Part shown: positions 55,877 to 64,000 of the stretch, in pieces
Layout of the letters: every line of letters begins with the position of its first letter
Numbering within the stretch: position 1 is the first letter of the stretch
Source of the DNA: Aquimarina sp. RZ0
Lineage (GTDB): Bacteria; Bacteroidota; Bacteroidia; Flavobacteriales; Flavobacteriaceae
NCBI RefSeq assembly: GCF_008370685.1
Contig: NZ_VTZU01000017.1
Span: forward strand, 35,749 to 99,748
DNA length: 64,000 nt
Reading direction: 5' to 3'
Notes under the pieces: generated by a model
The model's input: only the letters and a program-made list of their open reading frames with translations
Told to the model about the DNA's origin: nothing
Database searches by the model: none
Translations under genes and position numbers: made by a program

Positions 55877-58453
55877 TTAATCTTCTTTGACAAACTGCTT
55901 GATATAAGTATTGTAGGGCGTAGTAACTTTTAGAATATAAGTACCCGAAGCCAGTTTTTCTACATCAATAGTTTTAGAAAATGTGCCAGAAGTTATTTTT
56001 TTACCTAATACATCACTAATAGCATATTGGTTAATTCCAGCATCAGGAAGAATAATAGTTAACTCATGCTCTGCAGGAACCGGATAAATTCGCATAGAAT
56101 TCTCTTTAGAAGAAGTTTTAATCAATTGATTTGCAATCGACGATCCGCCTATGGTTACAGTGTAATCTTCGACTTCTCCATAATTAAAACTTCCGCAAGC
56201 GGCAGGAATGGCATTATATCTCATAGCAACTCGCATTCTGGTATTTCCTTCAATAGCACCAGAAGGTATCGTAAAACTGCCACTAACAGGTGTTGTTCGC
56301 GAAGCAGATTTTGACCATACTTGCTCACCGGAATCCGTAAAATCACCATCCTGGTTATAATCAATCCATACACTATACCCTTCTCTATAGATAGTTCCGG
56401 TCCAGGTTGGAGTTATGGTAATAGTATGGGCAACTCCTTTTGATAAAGAGGTAATGACAGCAGTAAAATCACTATATCCTGCATTTTCTGCAGTCGAGGT
56501 ATTATTAATGTCACCTAGCAGTACATTACTGATATATTCATCAGATACATTATTAGAGCTGGCATTACAATAAGTTACCGTTGTAGCAGTAGTTGTGATA
56601 GTAATAGTATTACTAAAATCAGAGGTATTTCCTGCGGCATCCTTTGCTTTTATCTTAAATGGATATGAAGTATTAGCTGTTAACCCACTCATAGTAGCAG
56701 TAGTTCCTGTAACAGAGGTAACCAAACTATTACTTTGATAAATGTCATATCCAACAACACCAGTATTATCAGTTGCAGCATTCCAGGATAATGCTACAGA
56801 AGAGGAAGTGATATTCGAGGCTGCCAATCCGGTTGGAGCAGTAGGAGCAGTAGTATCACTTCCGCCATTATAAGTAAGAGTAATATTTCTTGAATACTCC
56901 CAGGAACCATTATTGATAGTCAATGTCATCGGGATTATAGTTCCCAAAGGGATATTTGTACTTAATTGAAAATCGATACTCCCTGTATCCGTATCTAGAA
57001 ATACCAAAGTATCGTATTGTTTCGCTGCGCCTACAGAGGCTACATATGATGAGGTAGATGATAAACTCACGGTCCAGTTAGATTGATTAAGGCTAAAACG
57101 TTTTATAGAAAAATCTATAGCACCAGTATTGGCAGTAATAGTTTGATTAGTATTGACAGGAGTTACTTGTGCGTATTTAGCAATCATTCTGGTGATTTTA
57201 ATATTAAGTGGAAAAGCATCATTACATAAAGGGATGATTCTGCTTGAAGCTGGCCAAAATCCATCACTGGAAGCTCCTACTTCTGGTGTTAAGGATAACA
57301 TTTTAGGCTTAGAGGACTGCTCTCCATACATCCAGTCATCAGAGCTTCCTGTAGCCGTATAACCCACAGTTTGGTTTGGAGTTCCCACTGCATATGAATT
57401 TTCCTCCGTCATATAAGCACCCATTGTTTCGAATGTACTCTGATCAGGAGTAAATGTATTAGCACTGTATCCCCAGGGATGAATTAATAAATTACTGAAT
57501 GAATGGTAATTAAGTGCGGCAATAAACTCATGTTGATTTGTAAAATCACGGATGGCTTGTGTTTCTAATTCTGAAAACCCTGCGGTTCCCTGATATACAT
57601 CACTACTTGTATTATTAGAAGCTCCTCCCCAGCGATATCCATAATTACGATTTAGATCTACGCCAAAAGTGCCATTGCCATTATTGCGCCTGTTTTTTCT
57701 CCAGAAACCTCCTCCATTGGGGTTTGTTTGCTGGTTATAGATATATCCATCGGGATTGATTACAGGAATAAAATATAGTTCAGTATTATCGACAAGTGTT
57801 TTTATTTCTTCATCAGAATTATAATTTTCTAATAAATACCACATATAAAACAAATTTTGTGAGAGCCCCATAGGTTCTCTGGCATGGTGTATAGAAGTGA
57901 AAAGCATTTCATTTTCATTCTCATCTATATCAGCGTTATCACTTATTTTAACCATATAGATAGACCTGCCTTCTGCTGTGGTTCCAATAGAAGATTTGGC
58001 TGTGATCAATTCTGGATAGAGTTGCCTCATTTTATCTATAGTAGCAATGGCTTCATCAAACTTATGAAAACCTCCCATGCTTCCCAGTTCAAAATTAGTT
58101 GGTGTAGGAACAGCCTGTACCATATTTACTTTTGCATTCTTCCTGTCGATTTTCTTATTTATGCGATGAATTTTCTTTTGCAGATTTCGAATATTAATTT
58201 TGAATTTAATATTGTTTTTTTTTAATAAAGTAAGATCGTGTTGAGAAATTTCTGCAGTAACTTTTCCTTTTTCATAGTGAAAATGATCTACCTCAAGCCC
58301 TTTATCTTTTAGTGTTTGTAACTGATCTTTTTCAAGGTCTATTGTCACTCGGTGATATTTTTCTTGAGCATTAATAATGAATGTGTTGCAAAAAAATAAA
58401 ACAGTCACGAGTAGTGCTAACCACCTTTTTGTAGTTGTTGGTTTTGTGTTCAT
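55877..58453 (-). CDS. Secreted M14 zinc carboxypeptidase with FN3 and GEVED domains, T9SS cargo
   Basis: 858 residues. Signal MNTKPTTTKRWLALLVTVLFFCNTFIINAQ, a propeptide-like region to about 118, then the peptidase M14 domain: zinc ligands His190 and Glu193 (HHAREP), His317 (LNYHSFS), substrate-binding DLNRNYGYRWGG and catalytic Glu391 (LTPEVGASS). A fibronectin type III domain (about 535-625), a GEVED domain (ending FNYGEVEDYTVTI) and a type IX sorting domain (IYPVPAEHELTI, LASGTYILKV) follow. It removes C-terminal residues from extracellular proteins or peptides. Confidence 0.92.
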   Translation of the reverse strand: MNTKPTTTKRWLALLVTVLFFCNTFIINAQEKYHRVTIDLEKDQLQTLKDKGLEVDHFHYEKGKVTAEISQHDLTLLKKNNIKFKINIRNLQKKIHRINKKIDRKNAKVNMVQAVPTPTNFELGSMGGFHKFDEAIATIDKMRQLYPELITAKSSIGTTAEGRSIYMVKISDNADIDENENEMLFTSIHHAREPMGLSQNLFYMWYLLENYNSDEEIKTLVDNTELYFIPVINPDGYIYNQQTNPNGGGFWRKNRRNNGNGTFGVDLNRNYGYRWGGASNNTSSDVYQGTAGFSELETQAIRDFTNQHEFIAALNYHSFSNLLIHPWGYSANTFTPDQSTFETMGAYMTEENSYAVGTPNQTVGYTATGSSDDWMYGEQSSKPKMLSLTPEVGASSDGFWPASSRIIPLCNDAFPLNIKITRMIAKYAQVTPVNTNQTITANTGAIDFSIKRFSLNQSNWTVSLSSTSSYVASVGAAKQYDTLVFLDTDTGSIDFQLSTNIPLGTIIPMTLTINNGSWEYSRNITLTYNGGSDTTAPTAPTGLAASNITSSSVALSWNAATDNTGVVGYDIYQSNSLVTSVTGTTATMSGLTANTSYPFKIKAKDAAGNTSDFSNTITITTTATTVTYCNASSNNVSDEYISNVLLGDINNTSTAENAGYSDFTAVITSLSKGVAHTITITPTWTGTIYREGYSVWIDYNQDGDFTDSGEQVWSKSASRTTPVSGSFTIPSGAIEGNTRMRVAMRYNAIPAACGSFNYGEVEDYTVTIGGSSIANQLIKTSSKENSMRIYPVPAEHELTIILPDAGINQYAISDVLGKKITSGTFSKTIDVEKLASGTYILKVTTPYNTYIKQFVKED

Positions 58454-58719
58454 AATAAGTTTGGTTTTAAGAGAATAATAATAATATTGGCAGCTGTCTA
58501 TATAGATTAGATAATTATATAAATTTTAATGAATATCCTTATATTTACATAATAAGTTATGCTATGAGGTACAACTATTTACCAGATATAAAGTTACAAT
58601 AAAATATAATACTGAGTAACGTTAAAATACAAATTGGATGCATCAGTATTGTAATTAAGAAAGCTGATTCTTAGCAGTATTGATTAGAAAAAGAAGCCTT
58701 TTTTCTTAGTCAGATTGGG

Positions 58720-60108
58720 TTAGGTAGCATTAGAGATCATCAACGTTTTTCTTACTTCCCTGTTTAAAAAATACCCTGTCAGCACTGTAGAGAGTACATC
58801 AGCAATAGGGAATGCAATCCATACACCAAGAACTCCCAGGAAAGGAGGGAGAATTAGAATCAAAGGGATTAAAAAGAAACCTTGTTTAGTAAGGCTTAAT
58901 AGCAATGCAGGTGTTGCCTTTCCTATAGATTGAAAATAAGCAGATCCAATAAGTTGAATAATAATAACAGGTGTCGCCAGAAAAACAAGACGTAATGCCG
59001 AGGGAGTACGTTTCAGTATTTCGGTATTATCAGCCAGTGTTTGGGCATCCAATGATTCTTTATTACTTATAAAGAGTGAGACGAAGCTTTCAGGGAATAT
59101 CATTATAATAGTAAAAATACAGATCGCTAAGATTCCGCCATATTTAATAGAGGTATTAATCGTTTCTCGCACTCGCTGATATTTTTCGGCACCATAATTA
59201 TATCCTGCAATTGGCATAAAACCCTGATTGATACCAATTACCGGAAACAAAGCAAACATTAACATCCTGCTGATAATCCCATAGATGGCTACATCCAATG
59301 CATCTCCATATCCAATGAGTACATTGTTTAATAAAACAGAAAGCACTGCAATAGTTCCTTGTCTTGCAAGAGTAACAAAACTTAATCCGCTTATTTCACG
59401 CACAATAGTAGGACTAAGTTTAAAACTTTCAAAAGTAAGCTTGAGTTCACTTTTAGTGATAAAGAACCAGACAATAAACCCAAAACAGATAGCATAACTA
59501 ATAAATGTTGCCCAGGCAGCACCTTCCATCCCATATCCCATTACGTTAATAAGTATATAGTCCATAAAAATATTACCAATAGCGGGTAATATCATAGCTA
59601 CCATTGCAAATTTTGGCTGACCTTCGGCTCTAATAATATTATTGCCCATCATAATCATGGCGAGCATAACGATTCCATAGAGTACGATTCGATAATAGGT
59701 AAGTGCGTATTCTTTAAAAGAATCATCTGCTCCAAAAAAATCGATAAGATAATTCTGGAAGAGCAATCCTAAAATGGCTAGAAATCCTGAGATTAAAAAA
59801 GTTAATGTTGTTTGATTACCAAAAACACGTAACGCCTTATTTTGATCTCCCGCACCCAAAGCTCTTGATAGAACAGAGGTGCCGCCAATGCCTATTGCCA
59901 GACCGATGGCACCAATAAAAAAAGTTATCGGAATAACCACAGTAATTGCAGAAATTGCTAAGGGACCGATCCATCTCCCCAGAAATATAGTGTCTACAAT
60001 CATATTTAATGACATGACAAGGATTCCTATAGATGCTGGAACAGCTTGTTGTACTAGAAGTTTTCCTATAGGTTGAGTGCCTAAGGCCTCTAAGTTAACT
60101 TTAGCCAT
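58720..60108 (-). CDS. MATE-family multidrug/metabolite efflux transporter
   Basis: 462 residues with 12 hydrophobic segments arranged in two similar halves. PIGKLLVQQAVPASIGILVMSLNMIVDTIFLGRWIGPLAI and GIGGTSVLSRALGAGDQNKA are the MATE N-lobe signatures; INQGFMPIAGYNYGAEKYQRV is the equivalent in the C-lobe. It exports cationic compounds in exchange for sodium or protons. Its ATG overlaps the hemH stop by one base, so it is translationally coupled to hemH. Confidence 0.92.
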   Translation of the reverse strand: MAKVNLEALGTQPIGKLLVQQAVPASIGILVMSLNMIVDTIFLGRWIGPLAISAITVVIPITFFIGAIGLAIGIGGTSVLSRALGAGDQNKALRVFGNQTTLTFLISGFLAILGLLFQNYLIDFFGADDSFKEYALTYYRIVLYGIVMLAMIMMGNNIIRAEGQPKFAMVAMILPAIGNIFMDYILINVMGYGMEGAAWATFISYAICFGFIVWFFITKSELKLTFESFKLSPTIVREISGLSFVTLARQGTIAVLSVLLNNVLIGYGDALDVAIYGIISRMLMFALFPVIGINQGFMPIAGYNYGAEKYQRVRETINTSIKYGGILAICIFTIIMIFPESFVSLFISNKESLDAQTLADNTEILKRTPSALRLVFLATPVIIIQLIGSAYFQSIGKATPALLLSLTKQGFFLIPLILILPPFLGVLGVWIAFPIADVLSTVLTGYFLNREVRKTLMISNAT

Positions 60109-61145
60109 TACGCCAAGGTAGTTTTAACAGAAACCCATTCTTGTATCCAGGTTCCTATGACATCTGCCCAATCATCCCGATCATTTATACAGGGAACGGT
60201 AGTAAATTCCTCTCCACCTACTTCATGAAATATCTCTTCACCTTCCATAGCAATCTCTTCCAGCGTCTCCAGACAATCAGAAACAAATGCCGGGGTGACT
60301 ATTGCCATTTTTTTAATACCTTCTTTACCCATTCTTTCGATAGTACGATCTGTATAGGGTTGTAACCACGGATCAAAACCCAGTCTGGATTGAAAAGAGG
60401 TAGAGTACGTACCTTCTTTTAGATTTAATTTTTCTGCAACCTGTCGTGTGGTTTCATAACACTGATGGCGATAACAAAATTCATGAGCTGGAGTAGAAGC
60501 CGCTTTACAACAAGAACCATCAATTTTGCAATGAGATTTTGTTACATCACTTTTGCGGATATGTCTTTCGGGAACTCCGTGATATGAAAATAATAAATGA
60601 TCATAATCAAGATCATTGATTTTTTCATCAATACTTCGTGATAATACTTCTATATATTCAGGATTCTTATAAAAAGCAGGAATATCAGTAAGTGTCATAT
60701 TCGGGAAATATTCCTTTCTCAATTCTTCAGCTAATACCAGAATGGTTTCTGTAGTTGCCATAGCAAATTGTGGATACAAAGGGATAATTAGTACTTCATC
60801 TACACCTTTATCATGTAATTCCTGTAATCCTTTCTTGATATTCATGGTTCCATAACGCATGGCAAGAGCAACAGGAATAGAGGTGCGCTCTGACACTTTT
60901 TTTTGTAATCTTTCAGAAAGTACAATTAATGGCGAACCTTCATCCCACCATATTTTTTGATAAGCAGCAGCAGATTTTTTAGGTCTTGTATTAAGGATAA
61001 TCCCCTTTACCAAAAGTATTCTTGCCCATAAAGGTACATCAATCACTCTGGGATCCATCAAAAATTCACCAAGATATCTCTTAACATCTTTAGGATCCGT
61101 ACTGTCTGGTGATCCTAAGTTGACAAGAAGTACACCTTTACTCAT
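60108..61145 (-). CDS. hemH: Ferrochelatase
   Basis: 345 residues. MSKGVLLVNLGSPDSTDPKDVKRYLGEFLMDPRVID is the family N-terminus. The active-site His (about residue 189) lies in LLFSYHGVPERHIR, and the acidic CLETLEEIAMEG helix is conserved. Cys-rich HCKIDGSCC resembles the insertion usual in Bacteroidota enzymes. It inserts iron into protoporphyrin IX, the last step of protoheme synthesis, after HemJ (42410-42961). Confidence 0.95.
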   Translation of the reverse strand: MSKGVLLVNLGSPDSTDPKDVKRYLGEFLMDPRVIDVPLWARILLVKGIILNTRPKKSAAAYQKIWWDEGSPLIVLSERLQKKVSERTSIPVALAMRYGTMNIKKGLQELHDKGVDEVLIIPLYPQFAMATTETILVLAEELRKEYFPNMTLTDIPAFYKNPEYIEVLSRSIDEKINDLDYDHLLFSYHGVPERHIRKSDVTKSHCKIDGSCCKAASTPAHEFCYRHQCYETTRQVAEKLNLKEGTYSTSFQSRLGFDPWLQPYTDRTIERMGKEGIKKMAIVTPAFVSDCLETLEEIAMEGEEIFHEVGGEEFTTVPCINDRDDWADVIGTWIQEWVSVKTTLA

Positions 61146-61353
61146 AACTTTTCTTTTTTTTTCAGAAGGTAAAAATACAAACTATTATATGGATTGATCT
61201 TAAAAATATAATAAGACTGAATGATACTAGTATTAGTAAATATAATACGTATTCCATTCTTTTTTGACCATAATGGTGACACGATAAATATTTTGGATAG
61301 AAAATGAGTTTGATTACTTTTGAAAAAATATCAACTCAAAAGCACATATCACA

Positions 61354-63878
61354 ATGCTCAAACTTGTCAAAAACACTATCAAAGATATAGAAGAAAACGA
61401 TAAATTATCTACTACAGAAATAGAAAAGGCAAAATCCATTTTTGAGAAATATGAGCACGTAATACTATCTCAGGGAAAAGAAAAGATTACACTACAAATG
61501 GCGTATGAGAATGATGAGAAAATTATAGTGCAGCTCTTGGTGGATTATAATGATGGCTTGCTTGCCAAAATAAATGGAAGTTATGCAGATTGGGAAATCA
61601 ATACGCTTGTCGCGTTATATGTTGTATCGTATGAATTTGAAGAAAAGGAACTTTCAGAAGGTATAAAATATACTCGGGATGGCATGAAGAAACGCGTATT
61701 GGGAGAACGCATGGATAAGGCAAAAAAGGCTAGTATAAAGTAAAACTGGCCAATAATCTTTAGGGCGAACATACACTAATAAACGAAAAAGGAAAAACAT
61801 ATAAAGTTACACTTTGGGATTTCAACAAGAAAACAGGATATATCAATAATATAGATTGGAAAACCAATAAATTAGGGGCAACAAAGCATATAATGTATTT
61901 GTATAACTACATGGAAGAGAATCCCAAAAAGATAAAAAAACTGGATAAAAAATATCCATTTATAGAGATACATACAGACCCCCTGAATGACTATAAAATA
62001 TCCTGGTTTTTTCCAGAAAAATTAGACAAAGATGAAGAGTCATTGCTGACGTCTTATTTTGGAGAAAATAATTCAATTGATGATAACCAGATTTCTTCAT
62101 TTTTTTCTTTTGTACATAAATCCAGAGATTTTCAGCGGATAAAAATTAGAGAAGAGGTTTTTGAAAAGATTGAAACTTATTTCGAGAATAATGAACTTGA
62201 GCAAATAGAGCAACAAACTACGTTAGATTTTTCTGTTATAAACGCTACATTGTATCCATATCAAAAAGAAGGTATTTTGTTTTCGGTCTTTAAAAAAGGA
62301 GTCATCATCGCAGATGAAATGGGACTGGGAAAAACGATACAAGCTATTGCAACGGCTATTCTTAAAAAAGAGGATTTTAATGTCAAAAGAACGTTGGTAA
62401 TATGTCCTGCTTCTGTAAAACACCAATGGAAGAATGAGGTTTTAAAATTTTCTAATGAAAAAGCTGCTGTAATAGAAGGTAATCCAGAAAACAGGAACAA
62501 TTTATATATAAACGATGATAGCTTTTTTCATATTATAAATTATGAAACTGTCTTGCGGGATTTATCTTTTATAAATAAGGCTGACTATGATTTTGTAATA
62601 CTGGATGAAGCACAAAAAATAAAAAATTATGAAACCCAAACAGCGAATGCTGTAAAAAGAATCCAAAAAAAACACGGATTGGTCATTACAGGTACACCAC
62701 TAGAAAACAAACTACTGGATTTGTACTCTATAGTTCAGTTTTTAGACCAGCAGTTCCTATCACCACAATAGGAGTTTTCATATCAGCATTGTATTTTTGA
62801 CGTTACATATAAAAATAAGATTGCGGGATATTACAATCTTCAAAATTTAAAAAAACGATTGAATCCTATCCTATTAAGAAGAGAGAAACAAGAAGTTTTT
62901 GAGCAATTACCCAATGTGAGTCAGAAAAATGTATATGTATACCTTTCTGATGAACAGGCAAACTTACATGCCAGTTTTGCAAGGGGTATTGCCTCTATAT
63001 TAGGGAAAAAATTTAAGACCACTTATGACTGGCAGAAACTAATGCATTTACTTACGAATATGCGTATGGTTTGTGATTTTAGTTATTTAGTCGACAAAGA
63101 GACCTATCATTCTCCCAAATTAATATAGCTTAGAGATATATTAATAGAGAAACTAGCAATAAAAAGGTCTAAAAGAAAAATAATTATTTTTTCTGAGTGG
63201 GTCACCATGCTAAAATTAATAGGAGATATGTTAAAAAAAGAAGGTATTACCTATACAATGCTCTCTGGAAAAGTACCTGTAAAAAAACGTGGAGCCTTAA
63301 TAAAAGAGTTTGAGGAGAATCCAGCATGCAGCGTTTTTCTTTCTAGCGAATCGGGTGGTGCGGGACTAAATCTCCAGGAGGCAGATACCGTAATTAATTT
63401 TGAGCTACCACGGAATCCTGCCAAAAAAAATCAACGTATTGGTAGAATCGATAGAATCGGACAACAAAAACAGAAATTACATATGTTTAATTTATTGTCT
63501 TATCAATCTATTGAAATAAAAATAGCTACTGGATTATTATTAAAACAAAATCTGTTTGAAGGTGTTCTGAGTTCAGGCAATTTAACAGACGAAGTTGATT
63601 TTTCTGAGAAAGGGAAATCACAATTTATCAAACAGCTAGAAGAAGTAATAAAGGATAATGATTTTGCTACAATACAAGAAGAAGATACATTCATAAGCGA
63701 AAATCCCGAAGAGACTGTTTTACAAGAAATTGTTAATGAAAATGTAGCATCAAATATCACGGATAACAGTATAGAAAAAGAAATAAATTCAACACCAAAA
63801 ATTGAAAAGAAAGAAGTGAATTTCCAGCAAATGGAAGAAGTAATGACAAAAGAAATGGAGTTTTTGACAGGTATTTAG
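61354..63878 (+). pseudogene. SNF2-family helicase gene with a frameshift and three in-frame TAG codons
   Basis: 61354-61743 encodes an N-terminal region whose ADWEINTLVALYVVSYEF resembles a SWIM domain that has lost its Cys. A one-base deletion near 61740 shifts to the frame LANNL*GEHTLINEKGKTYKVTL. From there one frame runs to 63878, interrupted only by TAG at 61761, 62769 and 63126. All helicase motifs are intact: IIADEMGLGKTIQA (Walker A), FVILDEAQKIKN (DEAQ), ITGTPLENK, IIFSEWVTMLKL, FLSSESGGAGLNLQEADTVINFE, QRIGRIDRIGQ. Homologues would have Gln, Trp and Glu at the stops. The rest of the coding sequence is undamaged, so decay is recent. Confidence 0.82.
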
Positions 63879-64000
63879 GGGACCTCTATTAATTGGTTTT
63901 TAAAAATATTCTATATCTATTCTGCTATATTTTTACTTTCAAAAATGATCGTTATTTTTTCATTTCAACTCGATTTTGTGTAAGTTATTGTTTTATAGCT

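Noticed and set aside
61354..63878. Alternative genetic code or pyrrolysine-type recoding of TAG
   Set aside because: Other genes here end normally in TAG (nadD and bluB), and a separate frameshift is present, so decay is simpler.

Overview
This is an AT-rich chromosomal window from a marine member of the Flavobacteriaceae (Bacteroidota), most likely an Aquimarina-like organism. Four secreted enzymes or adhesins end in type IX secretion (Por) sorting domains. There is an OmpA protein with thrombospondin type 3 repeats, TonB-receptor/lipoprotein pairing, Bacteroidota promoters of the TTTG-N19-TAnnTTTG type, and agar/algal polysaccharide enzymes. Genus is inferred from gene content and style only.

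Layout. 1-1080 is the 3' part of purF. 1081-5580 is a 4.5-kb island of mobile debris between purF and sodA: IS200/IS605 and IS1595/ISXO2 transposase remnants, a MITE with target-site duplication, two copies of a 162-bp repeat, a coiled-coil protein of unknown function and a broken lysine-rich gene. 5582-15075 is a housekeeping block: sodA, AddA-like helicase-nuclease, OmpA, AddB-like nuclease, alpha/beta hydrolase. 15134-19056 is a probable metal-uptake cassette (small His/Cys protein, TonB receptor, acidic lipoprotein) followed by a decayed paralogue of the lipoprotein. 20107-21126 is an M57-like metalloprotease pseudogene broken by a repeat. 21905-23095 is an orphan curlin-repeat protein. 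23686-31411 looks like a carbohydrate region: secreted beta-helix/CBM protein, Gfo/Idh/MocA oxidoreductase, small secreted protein, sodium:solute symporter. 31572-33601 holds an ISNCY-like remnant, another repeat, a collagen-like lipoprotein and a six-cysteine leader-type peptide.

33758-42961 is mostly core: duplicated oligopeptide ABC ATPase, sensor kinase, DUF6090 protein, enoyl-CoA hydratase, bluB, and the minus-strand run hemJ-GNAT-yicC-gmk-nadD. 43097-43988 is an internally deleted IS701-type element with intact ends and a 4-bp target duplication. 44094-53854 carries large secreted proteins (P-domain/CARDB protein, GH117-like glycosidase, VPS10/BNR propeller protein), a fragment of a second hemJ, and an AraC regulator. 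54105-61145 holds a ribbon-helix-helix/SPFH pair, a second MITE, an M14 carboxypeptidase, a MATE transporter and hemH. 61354-63878 is a SNF2 helicase with one frameshift and three in-frame TAG codons.

The strongest undescribed signal is the 162-bp inverted-repeat family: five full-length copies plus one collapsed copy, three of them identical base for base. Copies repeatedly sit at the broken edge of a gene or transposase remnant. Second is the 60-residue peptide at 33419-33601 with two CX3CX3C motifs behind a bacteriocin-type leader. No rRNA, tRNA or CRISPR array was found.
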